From Chloroflexi bacterium RBG_16_56_11 (GTDB lineage Bacteria > Chloroflexota > Dehalococcoidia > Dehalococcoidales > RBG-16-60-22): a DNA stretch of 44,967 nucleotides. The stretch is from assembly GCA_001796865.1 (NCBI GenBank), contig MGNQ01000009.1, positions 19,547-64,513 on the forward strand, given 5' to 3'. Below are positions 19,296 to 27,762 of this stretch, piece by piece; position 1 is the first letter of the stretch; each line of letters begins with the position of its first letter. The position numbers and the translations under genes were made by a program. The notes below the pieces were generated by a model. The model was not told the origin of the DNA, made no database searches, and saw only the letters and a list, made by a program, of their open reading frames with translations.

Positions 19296-20069
19296 ATGGA
19301 ATTCATTGTCGTACCGGCAGTTTCCTTCATCGCTTCGCTGCTTTCCTTTTACTCCGGCTTCGGACTGGGTACCATGTTGCTGCCGGCGTTCGCCCTGTTT
19401 TTCCCGGTAAACACCGCGGTAGCCCTGACCGCCGTCGTGCATCTGTTGAACAACCTCGTTAAGGGCGCACTGGTCTTCAAACGCGCCAGCCGGGACGTGG
19501 TGCTCCGTTTCGGCCTCGTCGCCATCCCGGCCTCTCTCCTCGGGGCCTACGTCCTTTCCCGCCTCAACGACCTTACGCCGCTATCAAGCTATGATATTTT
19601 CGGGCGGAGCTTTTTTATCACGCCGATAAAACTTATCATAGCGGTCTCGATGGTGCTTTTCGTTTCATGGGAAGTCTTTCCGCCCTTCCAAAAAATAACC
19701 TTCGACCGGAAGTTCCTTCCGGTGGGCGGCGTTTTCAGCGGTTTTTTCGGCGGTCTCTCCGGCCAGCAGGGGCCGCTGCGTGGCGCCTTCCTGGTGAAAA
19801 CTGGACTCACTCCGGATGGCTTCATCGCCAGCAGCGCGGTGATTGCCGTTCTCACGGACATCCCCCGCCTTTCGATTTATTTCACCAGTTTTTCTCTGGC
19901 CGGGACAGGAAAAAACCTGACCTTGCTGGCGGTGGCTACCGGCGCGGCCATCCTGGGTGTCTGGCTCGGTAATGCCTGGAGCAGGCAGATATCCATGAAA
20001 ACAATCAAAATCCTGGTCTCCGTAATGCTTTTCGTGATTGCCCTGGCCCTGGGCGCCGGATTAATATAA
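19296..20069 (+). CDS. TauE/SafE-family permease (putative sulfite/sulfonate exporter)
   Basis: FGLGTMLLPAFALFFPVNTAVALTAVVHLLNNLVK; GGVFSGFFGGLSGQQGPLRGAFLV. Confidence 0.88.
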   Translation: MEFIVVPAVSFIASLLSFYSGFGLGTMLLPAFALFFPVNTAVALTAVVHLLNNLVKGALVFKRASRDVVLRFGLVAIPASLLGAYVLSRLNDLTPLSSYDIFGRSFFITPIKLIIAVSMVLFVSWEVFPPFQKITFDRKFLPVGGVFSGFFGGLSGQQGPLRGAFLVKTGLTPDGFIASSAVIAVLTDIPRLSIYFTSFSLAGTGKNLTLLAVATGAAILGVWLGNAWSRQISMKTIKILVSVMLFVIALALGAGLI

Positions 20070-20111
20070 TAATCGTGGTTTTAGATTTAAACGCGAATCA
20101 AAAATAAAATA

Positions 20112-20148
20112 GGCGGGCTTCATCGGCTTTCGCTTCAGAACGCCCGCC
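20112..20148 (-). terminator. Possible rho-independent terminator on the minus strand, downstream of the Lon-like gene
   Basis: GGCGGGC/GCCCGCC arms; on the minus strand the stem is followed by TATTTTATTTTT. Confidence 0.4.
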
Positions 20149-20385
20149 CCTGGTTTCGTTCCATTACTCCCCCTTTTTGGTTACCCTCGCCAAATGCCCG
20201 TAATATTCAACCGGGCCTTTACCAGCGCACGGGGAGCTCAGGAACCTTCGCCCCTATCTTCAATTACCTTAATCCGTCCATCACCTTCTTCCTTCTCACT
20301 TCCCCACCCCCCTCACTTCTAACTAATCATAGCCCCGGGTGTTGCGCCGGTCTGTGACTTTTGTCGCTATAGTCCGTCCGGGCGA

Positions 20386-22884
20386 CTACTTCGCTTCCTT
20401 CTTCTCCTCGGCGTAAAATCCCTTGAGACGCTCCGCCATCTCTTTGAGCCGCCTGTCTACGAGATAGTTGACTGTTCCCGCGGGATAGGAGCCGTCTTCC
20501 TCTCTCTCTCCGGCGGGAATGCCCGTGAGCACTTGGATGCCATCGTCGATGGTCCGGGCGGTGTAGATGTGAAATTTGTTGGCGCGGACCGCCTCGACGA
20601 CCTCGTCCCGTAGCATGAGGTTCACTACGTTCTGCTCGGGCACCATCACTCCCTGGTCGCCGGTCAGCCCCTGGGCCTGGCAGACCTTGAAAAACCCCTC
20701 GACCTTCTGGTTCACACCCCCGATTGGCTGCACCTCGCCTTTCTGGTTGACCGACCCCGTTACGGCGATGCCCTGCTTGATGGGTATGTCGGCCAGGCTG
20801 GAGAGAATGCCGTAAAGCTCCGTCGAGGAGGCGCTGTCCCCTTCGACGCCCTCGTAAGACTGCTCGAAGCAAAGGCTGGCGGAAAGTGAAAGCGGCTTGT
20901 CCTGGGCGTACTTCCATCCCATGTACCCGCTCAGTATCATGACTCCCTTGTTGTGGATTGGTCCGCTGAGCTGTGACTCCCTTTCGATGTTGATGACGCC
21001 GCCGCGACCCAGGAAGGTCTTGGCGGTAATTCGTGAAGGCCGGCCGAAGCTGATGTCCCCGAGGGAGTAAACGCTCAGGCCGTTGACCTGGCCGACCACT
21101 GCCCCTGTGACGTCTATCATGATGGAGCCACGCTTTATCATGGTCCTTATCCGCTCGTCGACCAGGTTATGGCGGAACAGCCTCTCTTCCATCGCTTTCT
21201 GCACGTGGGCGGCGGATATGTTTTTGGCGTGGTCGCGGTCGGCCCAGTAGTTCGCTTCCTCTATCCACTCCTTAACCTGGGCGAACCGCGAGGACAAGCG
21301 CTCCTGGTCGGCTACCATCCGGGCGGAATACTCGATTATCTTGGCCACCCCGCCCGGTTCAAAGTGCCTCGCCTCGCACTCTTCGCAGCAGCCGGACAGG
21401 AAAGCGGCGTAAGCCAGCATGTTCTCCCGCGTCTTTTCAATTTCGAAATCGAAGTCGGCCTTGACTTTGAAAATCTCCCAGAAGTCCTCGTCGAAAGCGG
21501 AAAGGACCTGGTAGAGGGCCGGGTCGCCGGTGAGAATCACCTTCACGGAAATGGGCATGGCCTCCGGTCTCAACCCCTGGGGCGCTATCAGCCCGAACTG
21601 CTCGAACGGGTCCTCTATCTTGACTTCCCGGTTTTTAATGGCGCGCTTGAGGGCCGGCCAGACGCCCGCGTTGGTCAGCACATCGGTCGCACTGAGCAGC
21701 AGGTAGCCGCCGTTGGCCAGGTTGAGGGCACCCGGCTTGAGCATGGTATGGTCGCTGAGATAGCCGCCGAAGAGAAACCGCCTCTCGATTTTCCCGAAGA
21801 TATTCCCGAAGTTGGGGTTACTCTCGACGATGACGGGGGGCACTTTAACCTCGCTGTTGTCCACGAAGACATTGACCTGGAAGGGCAGAAAAGGATTTCT
21901 CCCGCCGATGACCTGGCTCATCGGCACGCCGAAAATCGGGTTTACCGGCTCCTCCGTCCCCTTGAAAAGCTCCAGGTTGTCCAGAATATACGACCTCAGG
22001 CCAGTATAAAATTGGCCGACTTTCGGCCACGGTGCGTATTGCTGCAGGAGCGGGTCGAAAAGGCGCGTGACCGTATATTCGCCGATAGCTTTGTCGGCCT
22101 TTTGCAGTTCCTCCACCGCCTTCCTCTGCATCTCCCCGGCGGCCTCGAAGCTCACCTGCAGCTTCTTACGTAACGCGGCCTGCCGGGCGTCGAGCTCTTT
22201 CCGTTTCGCCTCTTCCAGGGAAAGGTACTCGTTTTCCTGCATGGGGCGGTCTTCCACGAGGGGAATGAGCACCGGCCCGGCCGGGGACATCTGGAGGGCG
22301 AAGCCCTGCTGGCGGGCTTCAACCGCTATCGCTTCGAATACTTTTTGCTGCTCGCCCTGGGCTTCTTCCACGGTCTTCTGCCGCTGCCGCTTGTATTCCT
22401 CGGAGGAGAAAGCCTGGCCTAGTTCCTGCCTCAGTTTACCGAGTAGACCGGTAACATCGTCCCTCAGGTTTTTACCCCTGGTCCTGGGCAGGTTGACTAT
22501 CTGCGGGCAATCGGGTTCCTTGAAATTGTACAGGTAGCACCAGTCCTCGAGGACGAAGGCCTCGCCGCCTGCCTCCCTGGCCTTTACTACCTTTTCGATA
22601 TATGTCTTCACCATCGAGCTCTTGCCCATCCCGGTCAGTCCGGCGACATAGATGTTGTAGCCGATTCCGTTCATGTTCAGCCCGAACTCGACCGCCCGGA
22701 CGGCACGCTCCTGGCCGACGAATTCACGCAAGGGTGCCAAGTCCTTGGTGCATTCGAAATCAAAAATCCTGGGGTCGCACTCCCAGCGCAGCTTCTTGAC
22801 CGGCACCTCGTATTTAGCGAGCCCTTTAGTAATTTCTTTCCCGGTTTTTGCCGGGAGTTTTTTCCGCGTTTTTTTCTCGGTCAT
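20386..22884 (-). CDS. Lon-related ATP-dependent protease (AAA domain + S16 protease)
   Basis: Walker A GLTGMGKSSMV; catalytic Ser EGDSASSTELY; Lys region PIKQGIAVTGSVNQKGEVQPIGGVNQKVEGFF. Confidence 0.92.
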   Translation of the reverse strand: MTEKKTRKKLPAKTGKEITKGLAKYEVPVKKLRWECDPRIFDFECTKDLAPLREFVGQERAVRAVEFGLNMNGIGYNIYVAGLTGMGKSSMVKTYIEKVVKAREAGGEAFVLEDWCYLYNFKEPDCPQIVNLPRTRGKNLRDDVTGLLGKLRQELGQAFSSEEYKRQRQKTVEEAQGEQQKVFEAIAVEARQQGFALQMSPAGPVLIPLVEDRPMQENEYLSLEEAKRKELDARQAALRKKLQVSFEAAGEMQRKAVEELQKADKAIGEYTVTRLFDPLLQQYAPWPKVGQFYTGLRSYILDNLELFKGTEEPVNPIFGVPMSQVIGGRNPFLPFQVNVFVDNSEVKVPPVIVESNPNFGNIFGKIERRFLFGGYLSDHTMLKPGALNLANGGYLLLSATDVLTNAGVWPALKRAIKNREVKIEDPFEQFGLIAPQGLRPEAMPISVKVILTGDPALYQVLSAFDEDFWEIFKVKADFDFEIEKTRENMLAYAAFLSGCCEECEARHFEPGGVAKIIEYSARMVADQERLSSRFAQVKEWIEEANYWADRDHAKNISAAHVQKAMEERLFRHNLVDERIRTMIKRGSIMIDVTGAVVGQVNGLSVYSLGDISFGRPSRITAKTFLGRGGVINIERESQLSGPIHNKGVMILSGYMGWKYAQDKPLSLSASLCFEQSYEGVEGDSASSTELYGILSSLADIPIKQGIAVTGSVNQKGEVQPIGGVNQKVEGFFKVCQAQGLTGDQGVMVPEQNVVNLMLRDEVVEAVRANKFHIYTARTIDDGIQVLTGIPAGEREEDGSYPAGTVNYLVDRRLKEMAERLKGFYAEEKKEAK

Positions 22885-23005
22885 CTTCCCGCGCTCTCAA
22901 TCCGGTTCGCTTGAACAATTGCCATCGATCGCGGCCATGTTAATAGATGACGGTGTAGTATCCGCTCATGGCTCAGTTTAGCGTTTGCTGATGGATGTCC
23001 GTTTT

Positions 23006-23311
23006 TCAGACAAGGAGTTTGGAGAGGTCGTGTAACCGGCTCGTCGCCTGCCGGGACGCCTGTGCCCGACTGGTTGACCTGAGAAGATTTTTAGCCAGGA
23101 TTTCGTCCTTGACGATGTCTTTCACCCAGTTGGTGAAGTCGTTCTTCTGAGAGTTTACGTGATATTTATAGTCGTCTTCGGAGATGTTTTTAAGCTCCGC
23201 CTCCAGCTCCCTTATATTGCGCAGTGTATGGCCGTTGATGCACCTGAACACGTATATATCCGGCACATCGGCCGTCAGCCTCTTCGCCCTTTCTTTCAAT
23301 GTCTCAACCAT
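23006..23311 (-). CDS. Small hypothetical protein (possibly DUF5752-like)
   Basis: DIYVFRCINGHTLRNIRELEAELKNISEDDYKYHVNSQKNDFTNWV; family recognised only by general resemblance. Confidence 0.6.
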   Translation of the reverse strand: MVETLKERAKRLTADVPDIYVFRCINGHTLRNIRELEAELKNISEDDYKYHVNSQKNDFTNWVKDIVKDEILAKNLLRSTSRAQASRQATSRLHDLSKLLV

Positions 23312-23418
23312 CGCAGCCCTCCTTCAGTATTATCAGATTTGACAGAGAACATCGCCTCATGATCGCCATACGGATTCGCGCGCCCTCCCCTGTCCCCACG
23401 GTTTCTTCTTTCCGCCGG

Positions 23419-23604
23419 TCACCTCTCCTTGAGGAACCCCACGACATCCTCCCGCATGAATCTGCGGTCGCCCCGGGGGCCGATGCGGTACGTCTTGATG
23501 ATTCCACTGCTGCTCCAGCGCCTCACGGTGTTAATATGTATGTTGAGCAACCGTGCCACTTCACCGGGACGTAAAAAGGCGTCTTTTTTTAAAATATGGG
23601 CCAT
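23419..23604 (-). CDS. Small excisionase-like HTH protein
   Basis: LRPGEVARLLNIHINTVRRWSSSGIIKTYRIGPRGDRRFMREDVVGFL; start ATG at 23604 with AGGAGGC RBS, so the upstream 58 codons of the supplied ORF are unlikely. Confidence 0.8.
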   Translation of the reverse strand: MAHILKKDAFLRPGEVARLLNIHINTVRRWSSSGIIKTYRIGPRGDRRFMREDVVGFLKER

Positions 23605-23630
23605 GCCTGCCTCCTTTATTATACCAGAGG

Positions 23631-24485
23631 TTACAAGAACTCGGTGATAACGTTTTCCACTTGCGCGGGACTGATTTCCCGGGTTACCAGCGGGGCGCCG
23701 GCGAGCGCCGGTATCTGGTCTTCGTAGGTCGGCGCTTCCTGCCGGTAAATTACCCCGATGGGTATTTTGTCTCCCCACTCCTGCGCTTTTCCCAGGGCAG
23801 CGGCCTTGTCGGCCGGGTCGTATTCGCCGCCCTCCGGTAGCTTATATACCCTCTGCCGGTACCACTGGAACGTGTTTTTCTGGTTGAAAGATACGCACGG
23901 CTGCAAAATATCTATCAGGGCGAAACCTTTATGGTTGATGCCCTTTTTGATGAGGTCGGTGAGGTGCTCGGCGTCACCGGCGAAGCCCCGGCTGACGAAA
24001 GTCGCCCCGGCGGCGATGGCCAGCGTAACGGGGTTTATCGGCGGGGCGGCCCCGGATGGCGTGGTCTTGGTGACAAAGCCCGTGTCGCTGGTCGGCGAGG
24101 CCTGTCCCTTGGTCAGGCCGTACACCTGGTTATCGTGTACCAGGTAGGTTATATCGTGATTGCGCCGGCAAGCGTGGATAAAGTGGTTTCCCCCCTCCCC
24201 GTAGGCGTCTCCATCACCGCTGATGGCCACGACCACCAGCTCGCGGTTGGCAATCTTCGCCCCGATGGCCGGTGGCACCGGCCTCCCGTGCAGCGAGTTA
24301 AATATGTTGCCGCTGGTATAATGCGGCAGTTTCCCCGCCTGGCCGATTCCGGAAACGAGCAGCAGCCGGTGCGGCTCGATATTGAGCTCCACCAGGGCGC
24401 TGTTCAGCGCCTTTAAAATGCCGAAATTACCGCAGCCGGGGCACCACGTCGGATTCAGTCCGCTGTAATCAGAAAGTTCGACCAT
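23631..24485 (-). CDS. korB: 2-oxoacid:ferredoxin oxidoreductase, beta subunit
   Basis: WCPGCGNFGILKALNSAL; TPP motif GDGDAYGEGGNHFIHACRRNHDITYLVHDNQVYGLTKGQASPTS. Confidence 0.92.
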   Translation of the reverse strand: MVELSDYSGLNPTWCPGCGNFGILKALNSALVELNIEPHRLLLVSGIGQAGKLPHYTSGNIFNSLHGRPVPPAIGAKIANRELVVVAISGDGDAYGEGGNHFIHACRRNHDITYLVHDNQVYGLTKGQASPTSDTGFVTKTTPSGAAPPINPVTLAIAAGATFVSRGFAGDAEHLTDLIKKGINHKGFALIDILQPCVSFNQKNTFQWYRQRVYKLPEGGEYDPADKAAALGKAQEWGDKIPIGVIYRQEAPTYEDQIPALAGAPLVTREISPAQVENVITEFL

Positions 24486-24486
24486 C

Positions 24487-26184
24487 CTAGCACCCCTCCT
24501 TTTTTGCGGCTTCGGCGATAAAGGCCGGCGTCAAAGGCCGGCCGTCGAATCTCAGGATTTTTCCGCTGACATCCCGTCCGGTCTCCGTCTTAATCAGCCG
24601 GGCGAGCTGGCCCGTAGCGTTGCTTTCGATGACGTAGGTGTTTGTCGCCACGCCGAGAACATCCGAGACAGCCGCGGTGGGGAACGGCCAGAGCTCATTG
24701 AGCTGGAGCATGTTCACGCTCCTCCCTTCCCGGCGCAGGATGTCCACCGCCTCCTGGATGGCGCCGCCGGTGCTTCCCCAGCCGATGAGTGATGTCTCGG
24801 CCTTCTTTCGACCGTACGTAAACGGCCGGCTGATTTCCTGTTTCAACCCCACCATCTTGCGCAATCTCTTCTGGACCTGCGCCGTCCTGGTGGCGGCGTC
24901 CTCGGTGAGGTGTCCCGCCTCATCGTGCTCATCGCAGTCCGTGACCACCAGCGCCCGGCTCAGGCCCGGGAAGGCCCGGGGAGAAACGCCCGACTTCGTG
25001 ACCTCGTGCCGCCGGTATTTCTCCGGCGCCCCCTCACCCCGGTAGATCAGGCCGCGCTCGATGTTCACCCCGCCGATTTCGAACGGCTCGACGGTCGCGT
25101 AGGAGGTCGCCAGGTGGTGGTCGGTCAGGATAATCACCGGAAGCTGGTACTTCTCCGCCCAGTTGAAGGCCCGTATCGTCACCCCGAACGCGTCCTCGAC
25201 GTTCCTTGGCGCCAGCACCGCCCTGGGAAAATCCCCGTGGTGAGCGTGGAGCACGAACTGAAGGTCGCCCTGCTCTGTCCGGGTGGGCAGTCCCACGGCC
25301 GGTCCCGGGCGCTGCGCGTCAATCATTACCACCGGGGTCTCGGTGATTCCGGCCAGGCCCAGCCCTTCGACCATCAGGCAGAAGCCGCTACCGGAAGTGG
25401 CCGTCATCGCCCGCACGCCGGCGTAACCCGCCCCGATGGTCATGTTTACCGCGGCGATTTCGTCCTCGGCGTGTACCATCACGATACCCAGCTCTCCCGA
25501 TTTGGCTGCCAGGTACTCCATGATGGAGCCGGCCGGCGTCATGGGGTAAGCCGCCATGAATTTGCATCCCGCGGCGATAGCCCCCAGGCATATCGCGTCG
25601 TTACCGGTAAGCAGCATCCGGCGGCCCGTGACCACGGTCTTCAGGGCACGCCGTTTTCCGGCATAGCCCTTCATCACGTGCTCGTAGCCCGCCCTGGCGG
25701 CGGCGATGTTGCCCTCGGCGACCTTGCCCTCGCGGAAATACCCGGACAGGACGATATCCAGCATCGCCGGGTCGTAGTCTATCAGCGCCAGCGCCGCCCC
25801 GAGGGCGACGGTATTGGCCATGAGCCTCTCGCCGGCCAGTTTTTCCAGCGGCACACTGAAAAGCCGCTTATCCGCCCCGGCGTCGGCTATTGTCTCGCCG
25901 TCGTAAATCGCCACCCCGCCTGCAGCCAGCTCTGGCAGGTGCAGGTCGATAGTCTCTTTATTGAGCGCCACCAGTATATCCACATCTTCCCTGACCGCTC
26001 CCACCCTGCCGTCCTTAATCCTGGCCCGGAAGAAGTTGTGGCCGCCCCTTATCCTCGATTCGTAGTCCTGGTCAGCGAAGACATGATAGCCGGCGCGGGA
26101 CATCGCCTTGGCCAGCAGGAACCCCGCTGACTGCACTCCCTGGCCCGCCTCGCCCCCCACCAGAAAGTTGATATCGACGGGCAT
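24487..26184 (-). CDS. korA: 2-oxoacid:ferredoxin oxidoreductase, fused gamma-alpha subunit
   Basis: N-terminal gamma domain (VGGEAGQGVQSAGFLLAKAMSRAGYHVFADQDYESRIRGGHNFFRAR) joined to an alpha domain (AAYPMTPAGSIMEYLA, TATSGSGFCLMVEGLGLAGITETPVVMIDAQRPGPAVGLPTRTEQGDL). Confidence 0.93.
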   Translation of the reverse strand: MPVDINFLVGGEAGQGVQSAGFLLAKAMSRAGYHVFADQDYESRIRGGHNFFRARIKDGRVGAVREDVDILVALNKETIDLHLPELAAGGVAIYDGETIADAGADKRLFSVPLEKLAGERLMANTVALGAALALIDYDPAMLDIVLSGYFREGKVAEGNIAAARAGYEHVMKGYAGKRRALKTVVTGRRMLLTGNDAICLGAIAAGCKFMAAYPMTPAGSIMEYLAAKSGELGIVMVHAEDEIAAVNMTIGAGYAGVRAMTATSGSGFCLMVEGLGLAGITETPVVMIDAQRPGPAVGLPTRTEQGDLQFVLHAHHGDFPRAVLAPRNVEDAFGVTIRAFNWAEKYQLPVIILTDHHLATSYATVEPFEIGGVNIERGLIYRGEGAPEKYRRHEVTKSGVSPRAFPGLSRALVVTDCDEHDEAGHLTEDAATRTAQVQKRLRKMVGLKQEISRPFTYGRKKAETSLIGWGSTGGAIQEAVDILRREGRSVNMLQLNELWPFPTAAVSDVLGVATNTYVIESNATGQLARLIKTETGRDVSGKILRFDGRPLTPAFIAEAAKKEGC

Positions 26185-26216
26185 GATTTACCTCTCTTGC
26201 TGATTTTTGCCTTCTG

Positions 26217-26606
26217 TCATTGCACGATGACTTTCCCCGTCATCGTCGGATGGAAACCGCAATGGTAGGTGAAGGTCCCTTTCACCGCAAAGGTGTGGCT
26301 GAAATTATCGCCTCCGGACAGGCTGCCGCTATCGAACGAACCGTCGTCGGCGGTCACCGTGTGGGTGACACCGTCGTTATTGCGCCAGGTCACCATTGTT
26401 CCCGCCGTCACGGTAAGAGTCGCCGGACGGAAAGCCTGTCCCTGCATCGTGACCTCGGTACCGGCGGCCCCCGCCGGAGGGGTCGTCCCGGTAGTACCGG
26501 TGTCGGAATAGGAGCTGCAGGAAACTCCCCACGTTGAAATAATCACCATAAAGAGGCATATCACGTACGCCGCTGGTTTTTTACTTTTTTTCTGAAACCC
26601 TGACAT
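26217..26606 (-). CDS. Cupredoxin (plastocyanin-like) lipoprotein
   Basis: Signal peptide with lipobox-like VSCSS; Cu-ligand pattern H...C(GFH)H..M (YHCGFHPTMTGKVIVQ). Confidence 0.85.
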   Translation of the reverse strand: MSGFQKKSKKPAAYVICLFMVIISTWGVSCSSYSDTGTTGTTPPAGAAGTEVTMQGQAFRPATLTVTAGTMVTWRNNDGVTHTVTADDGSFDSGSLSGGDNFSHTFAVKGTFTYHCGFHPTMTGKVIVQ

Positions 26607-26669
26607 CTTGACACCTCTTCGAGAATAGTCCGCAGCCAGATTGACTCGGGAAATGATCATTTCCGGGGG

Positions 26670-27185
26670 CTAGCCGGCTACTTTCTTCAGAGCCTGGATG
26701 GCCTTGTCGTAGTCCGGTGGCTGGCCGACCTCCGGCACGTACTCGACGTAGCGGATGACATCGTCGCGGTCGATGATAAAGATGGCCCGGGAAAGCAGGC
26801 GCATGTCTTTGATGAGCACGCCGTAAGCCTGTCCGAAGGACGCGTCGCGGTGGTCCGATAGCGTTTTCAGGTTGGCGATGTTATGGGCGCCGCAATACCT
26901 GGCCTGGGCGAAAGGCAGGTCCATGCTGATGGTGTACATCACGATATCCTTGAACTTGGCCGCCTCCGCCTCGAACCGCTGTGTCTGGAGGTCGCAGACG
27001 GACGTATCCAGGGAATGCACCACACTAAGCAGGCGCACCTTGCCGCGACTCTGCGCCAGCGATATCTCGTTGAACTCTATACCCAGCAGGTTGAACGCCG
27101 GTGCCTTCTGTCCAACCTTTATCTCTGTGCCGGCCAGTATATGAATTTTGCCTCCCCGGGTCACCGTCCTTTTCGTTTCAGCCAT
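26670..27185 (-). CDS. tpx: Thiol peroxidase (Tpx-type peroxiredoxin)
   Basis: SLDTSVCDLQTQRFEAEA, ISMDLPFAQARYCGA. Confidence 0.88.
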   Translation of the reverse strand: MAETKRTVTRGGKIHILAGTEIKVGQKAPAFNLLGIEFNEISLAQSRGKVRLLSVVHSLDTSVCDLQTQRFEAEAAKFKDIVMYTISMDLPFAQARYCGAHNIANLKTLSDHRDASFGQAYGVLIKDMRLLSRAIFIIDRDDVIRYVEYVPEVGQPPDYDKAIQALKKVAG

Positions 27186-27195
27186 CTTTACCCTC

Positions 27196-27555
27196 CTATT
27201 GCATTACGAAACTTGTCGTCTTGTCATTCACGTTCACGGTGTAGGTCACCCCGGATGTGAAGTCCGTCCCCAGGTTGACGTTTTGCTCGAAATATCCGTA
27301 GACCTGCGTGCAAACGGCCTCCCGGGGTCGCTCGTTGGTTACCGTAATCTTTACGGTGTTTCCGCCGCGCTCCGTCTTCAGCTCGTGGAACCTGGTGCAG
27401 CCGTCGGGCAGGCCTCCCTGGATATAGACGAAGACCTGCGGCGGAGCCGACTCGGCGATGTTTACCGTGACTTCGTGTATGGGCGAAGGTTTAATCTCTA
27501 TTTCCTCGCCCGAAGTGCCGGACTGGCAGCCCGTGAAAAGCGAAATCAGCAGCAC
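27196..27555 (-). CDS. Small putative lipoprotein of unknown function
   Basis: Short hydrophobic N-terminus ending in FTGCQS; start codon uncertain (GTG). Confidence 0.6.
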   Translation of the reverse strand: MLLISLFTGCQSGTSGEEIEIKPSPIHEVTVNIAESAPPQVFVYIQGGLPDGCTRFHELKTERGGNTVKITVTNERPREAVCTQVYGYFEQNVNLGTDFTSGVTYTVNVNDKTTSFVMQ

Positions 27556-27762
27556 GCCGTCGCGCCGCCGCTGAGCCGATTTATCGCTAGTCCATGGGTC
27601 ATGCGAACAACTCCGGTAGAGATAGCATGTACCCTGAGATTGTAATCGGCAGGCAATGGAATAGTTATAAAATGTTACAGAAAAAAATTACAAAACTATG
27701 ACATTTTTGGTAAGGAGAGTTGCAGATAAGTTAGGTCTGCCGCGGGGAAATAGGCGCCGGTA

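Noticed and set aside
21169-22173. 334-aa plus-strand ORF antisense to the Lon-like protease
   Set aside because: Shadow ORF; the opposite strand carries clear protease motifs.
24910-26130. 406-aa plus-strand ORF antisense to korA
   Set aside because: Shadow ORF of a GC-rich coding gene; low-complexity R/H/P/G-rich product with no family features.
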